From NCBI RefSeq assembly GCF_001305965.1, contig NZ_JXQC01000003.1:434001-498000 (forward strand): DNA of 64,000 nt, read 5' to 3'. The stretch comes from Erythrobacter sp. SG61-1L. Lineage in GTDB: Bacteria; Pseudomonadota; Alphaproteobacteria; Sphingomonadales; Sphingomonadaceae. The position numbers and the translations under genes are program-made. Of the stretch, positions 24,619 through 34,634 are shown piece by piece. A model generated the notes under the pieces. It was not told the DNA's origin. It searched no databases and saw nothing but the letters and a program-made list of their open reading frames with translations. How positions within the stretch are numbered: position 1 is the stretch's first letter; every line of letters begins with the position of its first letter.

Positions 24619-25611
24619 ATGAACGAGATGACGAACAAGCACTCAGAGCCCACCGGAACCACCCGCCTTGCTGAGCCGGATACGGTTGTCAGCGTACGCG
24701 AAGTTTTCGGGATCGATACGGACATGACCTGCCCCGCCTTCAGTGTGGCGGATGAGCGCGTGCCCGATCGTGACGACACCTATGTGTTCGATCCGGATAC
24801 CACTCTCGCGATCCTTGCGGGCTTTGCCTATAACCGCCGCGTGATGGTGCAGGGCTACCACGGCACCGGTAAGTCGACGCATATCGAGCAGGTTGCAGCC
24901 CGCCTCAACTGGCCTTGCATCCGCATCAACCTTGACGCGCATATCAGCCGTATCGACCTGATCGGCCGCGATGCGATCGTGCTGCGCGATGGCCTGCAGG
25001 TTACCGAATTCCGCGAAGGCCTGCTGCCCTGGGCGCTGCAGCACCCTGTGGCTCTGGTGTTCGACGAATATGACGCAGGCCGGCCAGACGTGATGTTCGT
25101 GATCCAGCGCGTGCTGGAAACCGAAGGCAAGCTGACGCTGCTTGACCAGAACCGCGTCATCCGCCCGAATCCCAATTTCCGCCTGTTCGCCACAGCGAAC
25201 ACGGTGGGCCTCGGCGATACCAGCGGGCTTTATCACGGCACGCAGGCGATCAATCAGGGCCAGATGGACCGCTGGAACATCGTGGTGGCGCTGAATTATC
25301 TGCCGGAAGCGACCGAACTGGAAATCGTCTCGGCCAAGAATCCGGACATGGACAAGGACGTGATCGCAAAGATGATCCGTGTGGCGGGGCTTACCCGTCA
25401 AGGCTTCATCAACGGCGACATCTCCACCGTGATGAGCCCGCGTACGGTCATCACCTGGGCGCAAAATGCCGCCATCTTCAACGATGTCGGCTTCGCCTTC
25501 CGTCTCAGCTTCCTCAACAAGTGCGACGAGGCGGAGCGGATGCTGGTGGCCGAATATTACCAGCGCGTCTTCGGCGAGGACCTGCCGGAAAGCGTGGTGG
25601 GCAAGGCGTAA
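24619..25611 (+). CDS. cobS: CobS-like AAA+ ATPase (cobaltochelatase subunit)
   Basis: A 330-residue AAA+ ATPase of the CobS/MoxR group. CobS, with CobT and CobN, inserts cobalt in aerobic cobalamin synthesis. The Walker A is [13 protein letters not shown], the Walker [15 protein letters not shown], with sensor segment [14 protein letters not shown]. The ATG at 24619 is chosen; a second ATG is at 24628. No cobT follows: a penicillin-binding protein starts 81 bp later, and no other cobalamin gene occurs in the window, so the partner is elsewhere or the protein has been recruited to another CobT/VWA partner. Confidence 0.87.
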   Translation: MNEMTNKHSEPTGTTRLAEPDTVVSVREVFGIDTDMTCPAFSVADERVPDRDDTYVFDPDTTLAILAGFAYNRRVMVQGYHGTGKSTHIEQVAARLNWPCIRINLDAHISRIDLIGRDAIVLRDGLQVTEFREGLLPWALQHPVALVFDEYDAGRPDVMFVIQRVLETEGKLTLLDQNRVIRPNPNFRLFATANTVGLGDTSGLYHGTQAINQGQMDRWNIVVALNYLPEATELEIVSAKNPDMDKDVIAKMIRVAGLTRQGFINGDISTVMSPRTVITWAQNAAIFNDVGFAFRLSFLNKCDEAERMLVAEYYQRVFGEDLPESVVGKA

Positions 25612-25692
25612 GCCTGCCCGCCGCAGCCGGCTGAGGGCATTCGTGCAAAGCCTCTCGCCAAGGCTGTGTTGTTTCGCTAATACAGCGTCCTG

Positions 25693-27870
25693 ATGGACCT
25701 GCTTTCCCGTAAGCCGGGCGTGAAGCGACGTTGGTGGCGCTGGCCCTGGTCGCGTGATACGCGGCCGGTGCAACATATCTATTACGAGGAAATGCCGCAT
25801 TCCCCGCTCTACGGAGCGGATGCGGATGATGACGATTTCGCTCCCGGTGCACTGGGCACGGGCGGGATTCCGCTTGGCGGCGAACCCGCTCCGCAAAATA
25901 AGCCGCGCACCCGCTGGTGGTGGATCAGGCGGGGCATTGCTGCCTTTTTCATCCTGTTCCTGCTGATGATCGGCTGGCTGATGGTGACGGCGCCCCTGTC
26001 CAAGTCGCTCCAGCCCATCGCACCGCCCGAACTGACCCTGCTGGCGGCCGACGGTACGCCGATTGCCCGCAATGGCGCGGTGGTGGACAAGCCGGTGAAG
26101 GTGGCGGACCTGCCGCCGCATGTGACGCAGGCCTTCATCGCCATTGAGGACCGGCGTTTTTACGATCACTGGGGAGTCGATCCGCGCGGCATTGCCCGCG
26201 CGGCGTGGAGCAACCTCACCACGGGGCGCACGCAGGGCGGCAGCACGATCACTCAGCAGCTCGCCAAGTTCACCTTCCTGACGCCAGAACAGAACCTGAC
26301 CCGCAAGGCGCGCGAGGCACTGATCGCCTTCTGGCTGGAAGCTTGGCTGACCAAGGACGAGATCCTGGAGCGCTATCTGTCCAATGCCTATTTCGGCGAC
26401 AATGTGTATGGCTTGCGGGCGGCGTCCCTCCATTACTTCTACCGCCAGCCGGAAAAGCTGAAGCCTGAACAGGCCGCCATGCTGGCCGGGCTGCTGCAGG
26501 CACCTTCGCGCTATGCGCCCACCAAGAACTACAAGCTGGCGGAAGAACGCATGCGGGTGGTGCTGCAGACGATGGTGGAGGTTGGCTATCTGACGCAGGC
26601 AGAGGCGAAGGCCATGCGCTCCCCACGTCTGGATGTGCGTGACGGGGGCGATGATCTGCCCACCGGCACCTATTTCGCCGACTGGGCACTGCCGGAGGCG
26701 CGCAAGCTGACCGAGGCGGGCTATGGTGGGCAGACGATCACCACCACGCTTGATTCCCGCCTGCAGGCCGCCGCGCGGCGTGCCGTAAGCCGGGCCGGGT
26801 TGGGCAAGGCGCAGGTGGCGCTGGTGGCGATGCGTCCCAATGGCGAAGTCGTCGCCATGATCGGCGGCAAGGATTACGAGGATTCGCCCTTTAACCGCGC
26901 CACGCAGGCGCGGCGGCAGCCCGGTTCCACCTTCAAGCTGTTCGTCTATCTTGCCGCATTGCGCGATGGCATGTCGCCCGACGATACGATCGATAATTCT
27001 GCCTTCGAGACAGGCTCCTACCGCCCGGCCAATGCCAGCGGCAGCTATTCGGACAGTATAACGCTGAAGGATGCCTTTGCCCGGTCCAGCAATGTCGCTG
27101 CCGTGCGCCTGTTCGGGCAGGTCGGGGGCGAGAAAGTGATCGAGACGGCGCGCGATCTGGGCGTCACTTCACCGCTGGCTGAAGGCGATCCCAGCCTTGC
27201 GCTGGGCACTTCCAGCATGACCCTGCTTGAACTGACGTCCGCCTATGCAGGCGTGGCGGGCAATGCCTTCCCGGTGAAGCCGCGCGCGGTGAAGGCGGAA
27301 GAGGCAGGCTGGTTCGACTGGCTATGGAATTCGCAGCAGAGCCTCTCCTCTCGTGAGCATGAGGGGATCGAGGAATTGCTGCGTGCGGCCGTCAATCGGG
27401 GCACCGGGCGTGCGGCGATGCTGAACGTGCCAAACTTCGGCAAGACCGGCACAAGCCAGGATAATCGCGACGCGCTGTTCGTGGGCTATGCCGGCGATCT
27501 GGTGGTGGGCGTGTGGGTCGGCAATGACGACAATACGCCGCTGGCCGGGGTGCATGGCGGCGGCTTGCCCGCGCGCATCTGGAAGGATTTCATGAGCCAG
27601 GCCCTCGGTCCGAAGGCGGTGCCGGCAAGGCAGAGGGAAACACCGCAGCCCGATCCGTCCGGTCCGATCCAGCCGCTCGACGTGCCGGATGCCGCCGATA
27701 TTCCCATCGGCAATGACGGCACGAACCTGCGGGTGCAGGAAGGTGAGGCTGTGCTGTCCACTCAGGTCGGTGGTACGCCGGTGGACGTGCGGCTCAACAA
27801 TAATGGGCTGACTGTGGTTCCGGGCGCGGGGCCGCCGCGAAGCTCACCATCACCTTCGCCCACGTCTTAG
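25693..27870 (+). CDS. Class A penicillin-binding protein (glycosyltransferase-transpeptidase)
   Basis: A 725-residue bifunctional peptidoglycan synthase anchored by one helix near residues 78-100 (RRGIAAFFILFLLMIGWL). The GT51 domain carries EDRRFYDHWGVD (catalytic Glu near 152) and GGSTITQQLAK. The transpeptidase carries SxxK in PGSTFKLF (Ser near 412), SSN in FARSSNVAA and KTGTS near 584. The cytoplasmic N terminus (residues 1-75) is long and acidic (DADDDDFAP), and the C terminus ends in a Pro/Ser tail after residue 640. It resembles PBP1a-type enzymes of alphaproteobacteria. It converges on truA with a 10-bp gap. Confidence 0.95.
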   Translation: MDLLSRKPGVKRRWWRWPWSRDTRPVQHIYYEEMPHSPLYGADADDDDFAPGALGTGGIPLGGEPAPQNKPRTRWWWIRRGIAAFFILFLLMIGWLMVTAPLSKSLQPIAPPELTLLAADGTPIARNGAVVDKPVKVADLPPHVTQAFIAIEDRRFYDHWGVDPRGIARAAWSNLTTGRTQGGSTITQQLAKFTFLTPEQNLTRKAREALIAFWLEAWLTKDEILERYLSNAYFGDNVYGLRAASLHYFYRQPEKLKPEQAAMLAGLLQAPSRYAPTKNYKLAEERMRVVLQTMVEVGYLTQAEAKAMRSPRLDVRDGGDDLPTGTYFADWALPEARKLTEAGYGGQTITTTLDSRLQAAARRAVSRAGLGKAQVALVAMRPNGEVVAMIGGKDYEDSPFNRATQARRQPGSTFKLFVYLAALRDGMSPDDTIDNSAFETGSYRPANASGSYSDSITLKDAFARSSNVAAVRLFGQVGGEKVIETARDLGVTSPLAEGDPSLALGTSSMTLLELTSAYAGVAGNAFPVKPRAVKAEEAGWFDWLWNSQQSLSSREHEGIEELLRAAVNRGTGRAAMLNVPNFGKTGTSQDNRDALFVGYAGDLVVGVWVGNDDNTPLAGVHGGGLPARIWKDFMSQALGPKAVPARQRETPQPDPSGPIQPLDVPDAADIPIGNDGTNLRVQEGEAVLSTQVGGTPVDVRLNNNGLTVVPGAGPPRSSPSPSPTS

Positions 27871-27880
27871 CGGACAGGGC

Positions 27881-28630
27881 CTAGTCCTCGCCGGGATAGA
27901 AGGCGCGCACGAAATAAAGGCCGTCCGGCGGTGCATTGAGGCCCAGCGCCTTGCGTTCTCGCGCGGCGAGGGCTTCCGCCACCTGATCCTCGGTCCACTG
28001 GCCAAGGCCGACCAGCGCCAGCGTGCCGACCATGGAACGGACCTGATGGTGCAGGAAACTGCGCGCGGCAGCCTCGATCAGCACCAGATCGCCCTCGCGG
28101 CGCACAGCCAGCCGGTCGAGCGTCTTCACCGGGTCTTTCGCCTGGCAATGGACCGAGCGGAAGGTGGTGAAATCATGCCTGCCCACCAGATGCTGCGCAG
28201 CCCGGTGCATGGCTTCTGCATCCAGCGGACGGCTGACATGCCAGGCGCGGTTCTTTTCCAGCGTCAGCGGCGCGCGGCGATTGACGATGCGATAGAGATA
28301 GGACCGGCCGATGCAGGAAAAGCGGGCGTGCCAGTCATCCGGCACCACTTCGCAGCCGGTCACGGCCACCGGGGCAGGGCGCATCAGCGCATTGAGCGCT
28401 TCCATCAGGCGGAAGGGCGAAAAGGGTTTCTCGATGTCCACATGGCTGCGCATGGCCAGCGCATGCACGCCCGCATCGGTGCGGCCGGAGGAATGGAGGA
28501 TGGCCGTCTCGCCAGTGACGGCATGTACGGCCTCTTCCACCGTCTGCTGCACGCTGGGGCCGTGGGCCTGCCGCTGCAGCCCCATGAAGGGCGTGCCGTC
28601 GAATTCGATGGTGAGGGCGTAGCGCGTCAT
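27881..28630 (-). CDS. truA: tRNA pseudouridine(38-40) synthase
   Basis: A 249-residue TruA, which isomerises uridines 38-40 in the tRNA anticodon stem. Landmarks: [21 protein letters not shown], the catalytic Asp52 in [40 protein letters not shown], and [14 protein letters not shown]. The start at 28630 gives the standard N terminus. It lies 28 bp after fmt, forming fmt-truA, divergent from recR-def. Confidence 0.95.
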   Translation of the reverse strand: MTRYALTIEFDGTPFMGLQRQAHGPSVQQTVEEAVHAVTGETAILHSSGRTDAGVHALAMRSHVDIEKPFSPFRLMEALNALMRPAPVAVTGCEVVPDDWHARFSCIGRSYLYRIVNRRAPLTLEKNRAWHVSRPLDAEAMHRAAQHLVGRHDFTTFRSVHCQAKDPVKTLDRLAVRREGDLVLIEAAARSFLHHQVRSMVGTLALVGLGQWTEDQVAEALAARERKALGLNAPPDGLYFVRAFYPGED

Positions 28631-28658
28631 CGGGGTTGGCCTTGGCCTCGCACAACAC

Positions 28659-29591
28659 TCACGCCAGTTTCGTCCCGGCAGGGATGGGGTAGCCGCGCAG
28701 AAGATCGGCATAATCCATCACGGGCTTGCCAGCGCGCTGTACAATGATCGGGCGAATGGCACCATTCCCGCAGCCGATGGCCAGTTGGTCGTCCAGCACA
28801 AGGCTGGGCTCGCTCGGGAAGTCGACAGATAGGTCTTCCGGGCGGGATTGAATGTCGGCGCGCAGCACTTTCACCCGTTCCCCATTCACTTCGAACCATG
28901 CGCCGGGCGCGGGGGCGAAGGCGCGGACCTGCCGTTCGACCTGCAAGGCGCCCTGTGTGAAGTTGATCCGCGTTTCCGCCTTGTCGATCTTGGCAGCATA
29001 AGTGGCTAGGGCACCGTCCTGCTCTTCAGGCACATAGGCCGGAAGGTCGGCCAGCACTTCCGCCATCAGCCGCGCGCCGCTCTCGGCCATTTCGGCAGTC
29101 AGTTCGCCGGTCGTCTTGCGGTCGACCGGGGTGCTGACCTTTGCCAGCATCGGCCCGGTATCCAGCCCGGCGGCCATGCGCATGATGGTGACGCCCGTTT
29201 CCTCATCCCCGGCCAGAATCGCGCGCTGCACCGGTGCGGCGCCGCGCCAGCGGGGCAGGAGGGAAGCGTGGATGTTCAGGCAGCCATGTTTCGGCATGTC
29301 CAGCACCACTTGCGGCAGGATCAGGCCATAGGCCGCCACTACGGCAACCTCGGCATCCAGAGCCGCGAAATCGGCCTGCACCTGCGCGTCTTTCAGCGAG
29401 ACAGGATGGCGCACTTCCACGCCCAGCACCTCGGCGGCCTTGTGGACCGGAGTGGGCGTAAGTTCCTTGCCGCGCCTGCCGCCGGGGCGCGGCGGCTGGG
29501 TATAGGCGGCAACGATCTGGTGCCCTGCGCCATGCAGCGCCTTGAGGGCAGGGACGGCGAAGTCCGGCGTTCCCATGAAAATGATGCGCAT
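28659..29591 (-). CDS. fmt: Methionyl-tRNA formyltransferase
   Basis: A 310-residue enzyme that formylates Met-tRNA(fMet) using 10-formyl-THF. N-terminal Rossmann start [19 protein letters not shown], the active-site signature [20 protein letters not shown], a [15 protein letters not shown] motif and the C-terminal OB-like domain ([12 protein letters not shown]...). It pairs with peptide deformylase (def) encoded divergently 0.7 kb away. The start lies 53 bp from recR, so both promoters share that gap. Confidence 0.96.
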   Translation of the reverse strand: MRIIFMGTPDFAVPALKALHGAGHQIVAAYTQPPRPGGRRGKELTPTPVHKAAEVLGVEVRHPVSLKDAQVQADFAALDAEVAVVAAYGLILPQVVLDMPKHGCLNIHASLLPRWRGAAPVQRAILAGDEETGVTIMRMAAGLDTGPMLAKVSTPVDRKTTGELTAEMAESGARLMAEVLADLPAYVPEEQDGALATYAAKIDKAETRINFTQGALQVERQVRAFAPAPGAWFEVNGERVKVLRADIQSRPEDLSVDFPSEPSLVLDDQLAIGCGNGAIRPIIVQRAGKPVMDYADLLRGYPIPAGTKLA

Positions 29592-29644
29592 AGCGGGCTA
29601 TCGTGGCCTTCCTATCGAGAGCGGCAAGCCCTATCTCCGGGGCC

Positions 29645-30241
29645 ATGGCATCGCAAGAGATCGAGGCACTCAGCGCTGCCCTGGCACGCCTGCCGGGGCT
29701 TGGCCCGCGTTCCGCGCGGCGGGCAGTGCTGTGGCTGGTCAAGCGGAGGGAAACCGCGCTGGTCCAGTTGCTCGATGCCCTTTCCACCGTGCGGGAAACG
29801 CTGGTGGAATGCGACACCTGCGGCAATGTCGACACGCAGAACCCTTGCGGCATCTGCGCCGATCCGCGCCGCGATGCGCGCCAGCTCTGCGTGGTGGAGG
29901 ATGTGGCAGACCTCTGGGCGCTGGACCGGGCGCGGCTGTTCACCGGCAAATATCACGTGCTGGGCGGCCGCCTTTCCGCGCTGGACGGTGTGCGCCCGGA
30001 AGATCTGACTATCGCCAAGCTGATCGCGCGGGTCGAGGCAGGCGGGATCGACGAAGTGGTGCTGGCGATGAATGCCACGCTGGAAGGGCAGACCACTGCC
30101 CATTACATCGCGGAGCGGCTTGAAGGTTTCCCGGTGCGCATCACTCAGCTTGCCCATGGCCTGCCGGTGGGCGGGGAGCTGGATTATCTGGACGAGGGAA
30201 CGCTGGCGCAGGCCCTGCGCGCAAGGCGGCCGGTTGGCTGA
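29645..30241 (+). CDS. recR: Recombination mediator protein RecR
   Basis: A 198-residue DNA-binding protein that loads RecA on gapped DNA with RecF/RecO. The helix-hairpin-helix is [19 protein letters not shown], the zinc finger is [16 protein letters not shown] and the Toprim segment begins [11 protein letters not shown]. The C-terminal Walker-B-like area ends [15 protein letters not shown]. The ATG at 29645 was chosen; an upstream in-frame GTG at 29603 would add a non-conserved N terminus. def begins 56 bp later and is probably co-transcribed. Confidence 0.94.
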   Translation: MASQEIEALSAALARLPGLGPRSARRAVLWLVKRRETALVQLLDALSTVRETLVECDTCGNVDTQNPCGICADPRRDARQLCVVEDVADLWALDRARLFTGKYHVLGGRLSALDGVRPEDLTIAKLIARVEAGGIDEVVLAMNATLEGQTTAHYIAERLEGFPVRITQLAHGLPVGGELDYLDEGTLAQALRARRPVG

Positions 30242-30297
30242 CGGGCGGAGCGCTCGCTGCCCTTGCCCAATGGCGCAACGCCTACTATCTGCGCCCT

Positions 30298-30867
30298 ATG
30301 GCTATCCGCGAAATCCTTGAAGTGCCGGACCCCCGGCTGAAGACCATTTCCACCCGCGTGGAAACCTTTGACGACGACTTGAAGACGCTCGTCGCCGACA
30401 TGTTCGAGACGATGTATGACGCGCCCGGTATCGGCCTTGCTGCGATCCAGGTGGGCGTGCCGCTGCGTGTGGTGGTGATCGACCTCCAGCCCGACGATCC
30501 CGATGCAGAACCGGAAGTGTGCCACCATCACGGCGGCGAACCGCACACGCATCAGCCGACGAAGAAGGAACCGCGCGTCTTCATCAATCCGGAAATCCTC
30601 GATCCGGCGGATGAGTTTTCCACCTATCAGGAAGGTTGCCTCTCGGTTCCGGAAATCTACGCCGACGTGGATCGCCCGGCCACCTGCCGCGTGCGCTATC
30701 AGGATGTGGACGGCAATGTGCATGAGGAAGCGATGGAAGGCCTGCTGGCTACCTGCATCCAGCACGAAATGGACCATCTCGAAGGCATCCTGTTCATCGA
30801 TCACCTCAGCCGCCTGAAGCGGACGATGGCCCTCAAGAAGCTGGAAAAGCTGCGCAAGGCAGCCTGA
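30298..30867 (+). CDS. def: Peptide deformylase with His-rich insertion
   Basis: A 189-residue metalloenzyme that removes the N-formyl group from nascent proteins. All three motifs are intact: GIGLAAIQ (44-51), EGCLSVP (112-118, metal ligand Cys114) and QHEMDHLEG (His156, Glu157, His160). An insertion at residues 75-88, [14 protein letters not shown], between motif 1 and motif 2, lengthens the protein by about 15-20 residues compared with typical deformylases and could bind metal. It follows recR and ends in an intrinsic terminator. Confidence 0.95.
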   Translation: MAIREILEVPDPRLKTISTRVETFDDDLKTLVADMFETMYDAPGIGLAAIQVGVPLRVVVIDLQPDDPDAEPEVCHHHGGEPHTHQPTKKEPRVFINPEILDPADEFSTYQEGCLSVPEIYADVDRPATCRVRYQDVDGNVHEEAMEGLLATCIQHEMDHLEGILFIDHLSRLKRTMALKKLEKLRKAA

Positions 30868-30893
30868 TCCACCTGCCATTGCAATCGCGAAGA

Positions 30894-30923
30894 AGCCGTC
30901 CCGTCCGGGGCGGCTTTTTTCTT
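30894..30923 (+). terminator. Rho-independent terminator of recR-def
   Basis: AGCCGTCCC pairs with GGGGCGGCT (one T-G) around a short loop, followed by TTTTTTC. It lies 27 bases past the def stop and is a classical intrinsic terminator. Confidence 0.85.
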
Positions 30924-31007
30924 TTCGGGGGCGGGTACACGTAACGGTCACGCAACCGTCACACATCGCGGCAAGAAAGCCTCTCGCAATTATCGCGAGG
31001 GGGCCTG

Positions 31008-32609
31008 ATGAGCGCGATCGAATTGTTCATGAACTCGCTCGCGGGTCTGGGCATCCTGTTCTTCGGTATCAAGATGGTCACGCGCAATCTGGGCGCGATT
31101 GCCGGGTCGCGCCTGCGCGGGGCGATCACGCGGGTCACGCGCAGGCCGCTGTCTGCGATGGCGGCGGGCACGGCGCTGGGCTTCGTGTCGCAGAGCGGGC
31201 GGACCACCTCCTTCATCATGGCCAGCTTCGTCCATGCCGGGGTGCTGGAGCCGCGCCGGGCACTGCCTGTTGCCCTGTGGTCGAATCTGGGCTGTACGCT
31301 GGTAGTGATCGCGGCTGTCTTCCCGATCCATTTGCTCGCCCTATTCGTGCTGGCCCTGTCAGGCGCGGCAATCGCCTTCGAACGGCCCAAGCCGTTGCTG
31401 AAAGGAGCGTCGGCCATTTTCGGCCTCGCCCTGATGCTCTTCGGTCTGAGGATGATGAGCCAGGCGGCCCTGCTGCTGACCGAGCAGGGCCTGTTCTCCG
31501 ATGCGATCACCTTCATTCAGGCCTCGCTGCCGCTGGCCTTCCTGTTCGGGCTGGTGCTGACCTTCGTCGCCCAGTCGCACATGGCGATCATGCTGATTGC
31601 GGTGGCCATGGCCAAGCAGGGCATTTTCGGCGCGGATGAGACGCTGATGCTGGTGTTCGGCGCCCATGCCGGGTCCAGCCTGATTACCTGGTTCACCGGC
31701 TTCAATTTCCACGGTCAGGCGCGGCAGGTGGTGCTGGCGGAAATCTTCTACAATGCGGTCTCGGTCTCGCTGTTCCTTGTCGCCTATGGGGCGGACCGCC
31801 TGCTGGCGGACGGGGCAGGGCTGGCGTGGCTGCGCGAGGTGAGCCATGTCGATTCCGGCACTTTGGCGCTGGGTGTCGCCATTGTAGTGAATGCGCTGGC
31901 GCCGCTGGTGCTCAATCTGCTGGCCGGTCCTTATCTCCACTTCTGCGCGCGCCTTTCGCCGCCGCTTCCGGCCGAAGAGCTGGGGCAGCCGAAATATCTC
32001 CACAATGACAGCACGGACAGCCCGCACACGGTGCTGCTGCTGGCAGAGATGGAACAATTGCGCCTGTTCGAGCGTCTGCCTGCCTATGGCGCGGCGCTGC
32101 GCGGTGAGGGCGAGGGCGGCCCCAGCCCGGAGGAATATCGCGAAGCCTTCGACATGGTTTCCGGCGTGATCGAGCGGGCGCAGGCCGCGCTTATGGCGCT
32201 GGAGATGTCGGACGAGGATACGGAATGGCTGATCGGCCAGCAGAAGCGCCAGCATCTGCTCCACACGCTGGACGAGGCCTGTTTCGAACTGTGGCAGGCC
32301 GCCCATGTGCTCGACCCGCATCTGCATGACATGCGCGAACGTATTCTGGCCGAACTCGATTCCCTGCTCGATCTGGCTGACGATGCGATGAAGACCAGCA
32401 ATCCGGCGGACTTCCCCGCGATCGAGGAAAAGACGCGCGATTGCGGGGAGCGGATGGAGGCGATGCGCAAGGCCTATCTCGCCGCCTCGCACCACCATAC
32501 GCCGGAAGAGCGCAGCCAGATTCTGGCGATCACCAGCACTTATGAGCGCATTGCCTGGGCCATTCGCCGCCTCTCGGCATCGCTGGAGAAGCGCCCGGCG
32601 CTTTCATAA
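31008..32609 (+). CDS. Na/Pi cotransporter family protein
   Basis: A 533-residue protein with an N-terminal transporter region of about nine helices (residues 8-310). It has the paired Na/Pi-type repeats with QSGRTTSFIMASFV and a second segment FVAQSHMAIMLIAVAMAK, both containing the family's QS motif. The soluble C-terminal half (residues 340-533) is helical and PhoU-like (EMEQLRLFERLPAYGAAL; ASHHHTPEERSQILAITSTYERIAWAIRRL). It is likely to move phosphate, or another anion, with sodium. Intrinsic terminators flank it on both sides, so it is monocistronic. Confidence 0.9.
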   Translation: MSAIELFMNSLAGLGILFFGIKMVTRNLGAIAGSRLRGAITRVTRRPLSAMAAGTALGFVSQSGRTTSFIMASFVHAGVLEPRRALPVALWSNLGCTLVVIAAVFPIHLLALFVLALSGAAIAFERPKPLLKGASAIFGLALMLFGLRMMSQAALLLTEQGLFSDAITFIQASLPLAFLFGLVLTFVAQSHMAIMLIAVAMAKQGIFGADETLMLVFGAHAGSSLITWFTGFNFHGQARQVVLAEIFYNAVSVSLFLVAYGADRLLADGAGLAWLREVSHVDSGTLALGVAIVVNALAPLVLNLLAGPYLHFCARLSPPLPAEELGQPKYLHNDSTDSPHTVLLLAEMEQLRLFERLPAYGAALRGEGEGGPSPEEYREAFDMVSGVIERAQAALMALEMSDEDTEWLIGQQKRQHLLHTLDEACFELWQAAHVLDPHLHDMRERILAELDSLLDLADDAMKTSNPADFPAIEEKTRDCGERMEAMRKAYLAASHHHTPEERSQILAITSTYERIAWAIRRLSASLEKRPALS

Positions 32610-32634
32610 CCGCGCGCCGACGACGCCCAAACGA

Positions 32635-32662
32635 AAAGGCCGCCCGGTGAGGGGCGGCCTTT
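32635..32662. terminator. Bidirectional terminator between Na/Pi transporter and fhs
   Basis: AAAGGCCGCCC and GGGCGGCCTTT form an 11-bp stem with a 6-base loop; A-run on one side and T-run on the other serve both convergent genes. Confidence 0.85.
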
Positions 32663-32686
32663 CCTTTGTCCGTTCGGACCTGTCGC

Positions 32687-34354
32687 TTAGAACAGACCTT
32701 CGATCTGGCCGTTCTCGTCGAGGTAGATCGCTTCGGCCGAGGGAACCTTGGGCAGGCCCGGCATGGTCATGATGTCGCCGGCGATGGCGACGATGAAGCC
32801 GGCACCGGCCGAAATGCGCACTTCGCGGATCGTCACGTCGAAGCCTTCGGGCGCGCCCAGCTGCGTCGGATCGGTCGAGAAGCTGTACTGCGTCTTGGCC
32901 ATGCAGACCGGGAAGTTGCCGTAGCCCATTTCTTCCCACTGCTTGAGCTGGCTCTTCACCGCAGGCGACATCGTGACGGTTTCTGCGCGGTAGATTTCCT
33001 TGCAGACCGTTTCGATCTTTTCGGCCAGCGGCATTTCGTCGGGATAGAGCGGGGCCCAGTCCGGCGCACCGGCGTCAGCCTTGGCGGCGACGATGTGGGC
33101 CAGTTCTTCAGCGCCCGCGCCACCATCGGCCCAGTGCTTGCAGATCACGGCTTCGGCGCCGAAGCTTTCAGCCATTTCCTTGATCACGGCCAGTTCGGCA
33201 TCGGTATCGAGATAGAAGTGGTTGATCGCGATGGTCGGCGTGATGCCGAACTTCTTCACGTTTTCGATGTGACGCTTCAGGTTCACCGAACCCTTGCGCA
33301 CGGCTTCCACGTTCTCGCCCTTGGTCAGGTCGGCCTTGGAGACGCCGCCATTCATCTTGAGCGCGCGCACGGTGGCGACCAGCACCACGGCGTCGGGCTT
33401 CAGGCCGGCGAGGCGGCACTTGATGTCCATGAACTTCTCGGCGCCGAGGTCGGCACCGAAGCCGGCTTCGGTCACCACGTAATCGGCCATGACCAGCGCG
33501 GTCTTGGTGGCGATCACCGAGTTACAGCCATGGGCGATGTTGGCGAAGGGGCCGCCATGCAGGAAGGCCGGGTTGTTTTCCAGCGTCTGCACCAGGTTCG
33601 GCAGGATGGCGTCCTTGAGCAGAACGGTCATCGAGCTGTCGGCCTTCACGTCGCGGCAGAAGACCGGGGTCTTGTCGCGGCGATAGCCGATGATGATGTC
33701 GCCCAGGCGCTTCTGCAGATCCTTGAGGTCCGAAGCGAGGCACAGGATGGCCATGATTTCCGAAGCGACGGTGATGTCGAAGCCGGTTTCGCGCGGATAG
33801 CCGTTCGAAACGCCGCCCAGCGGGCCGACGATCTGGCGCAGGGCGCGATCGTTCATGTCCAGAACGCGGCGCCAGGTAACGCGACGCAGGTCGATGTTCT
33901 GTTCGTTGCCCCAGTAGATGTGGTTGTCGATCATGGCCGACAGCAGGTTGTGGGCCGAAGTGATGGCGTGGAAGTCACCCGTGAAGTGCAGGTTGATTTC
34001 ATCCATCGGCATGACCTGGCTCTTGCCGCCGCCAGCGCCGCCACCCTTCACGCCGAAGCACGGACCCAGCGAGGGTTCGCGCAGGCAGAGCAAGGTCTTC
34101 TTGCCGATGCGGTGCAGGGCGTCCGACAGACCGACCGAGGTGGTGGTCTTGCCTTCGCCGGCCGGGGTCGGGTTGATGGCGGTGACGAGGATCAGCTTGC
34201 CCGGCGCCAGAGCGGGAGGCAGCAGATCGCGGTCGATCTTGGCCTTGTACTTGCCGTAAGGGATCAGCGCCTCATCGGGAACGCCGGCCTTCTTGGCGAC
34301 TTCGGTGATCGGTGCCAGCGTGGCCTGGCGTGCGATTTCAATATCAGTAGGCAT
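32687..34354 (-). CDS. fhs: Formate-tetrahydrofolate ligase
   Basis: A 555-residue FTHFS, which makes 10-formyl-THF from formate, THF and ATP for purine and formyl-Met-tRNA synthesis. Start [20 protein letters not shown]; the ATP-binding loop is [14 protein letters not shown] (65-74), with [33 protein letters not shown] and [15 protein letters not shown] as further signatures. The ATG at 34354 is used; in-frame codons upstream give a non-conserved sequence. There is no folD beside it. A perfect 17-bp palindrome lies 88 bases upstream of the start. Confidence 0.97.
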   Translation of the reverse strand: MPTDIEIARQATLAPITEVAKKAGVPDEALIPYGKYKAKIDRDLLPPALAPGKLILVTAINPTPAGEGKTTTSVGLSDALHRIGKKTLLCLREPSLGPCFGVKGGGAGGGKSQVMPMDEINLHFTGDFHAITSAHNLLSAMIDNHIYWGNEQNIDLRRVTWRRVLDMNDRALRQIVGPLGGVSNGYPRETGFDITVASEIMAILCLASDLKDLQKRLGDIIIGYRRDKTPVFCRDVKADSSMTVLLKDAILPNLVQTLENNPAFLHGGPFANIAHGCNSVIATKTALVMADYVVTEAGFGADLGAEKFMDIKCRLAGLKPDAVVLVATVRALKMNGGVSKADLTKGENVEAVRKGSVNLKRHIENVKKFGITPTIAINHFYLDTDAELAVIKEMAESFGAEAVICKHWADGGAGAEELAHIVAAKADAGAPDWAPLYPDEMPLAEKIETVCKEIYRAETVTMSPAVKSQLKQWEEMGYGNFPVCMAKTQYSFSTDPTQLGAPEGFDVTIREVRISAGAGFIVAIAGDIMTMPGLPKVPSAEAIYLDENGQIEGLF

Positions 34355-34441
34355 CGCTTCTCGTCCTTGTTGTCTTAAGGGCAGTTCGAACTTCCGGGTG
34401 CGTCCGGCAAGGCGGGCTGCCCGGCCATCTGCATTTCGCAC

Positions 34442-34458
34442 TCACGAAGATTTCGTGA
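34442..34458. promoter_or_regulatory. Perfect 17-bp palindrome upstream of fhs
   Basis: TCACGAA and TTCGTGA surround GAT. It lies in the 280-bp region between the divergent fhs and rmuC starts, 88 bases before fhs. It is a good candidate dimer binding site; the regulator is unknown. Confidence 0.5.
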
Positions 34459-34634
34459 TTCTGAAATTTGTAAGCGGCTCATACAATTTTCCGGTGCGAA
34501 TCCTCAAGGGTGATTCTTGGGACGGATTCTTGCCCTGTTGTGGCAATGGGCGGTGGATCGTTGCGGCGGGCCCCTTGTGCCCTGCGACGTGCTTCGGTAA
34601 GTTCACATTTCGTTCTCATTTCAGGTCGGATCGA

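Noticed and set aside
24643-26433. Long minus-strand open frame over cobS and the penicillin-binding protein
   Set aside because: The plus strand shows intact catalytic motifs, so the antisense frame is chance.
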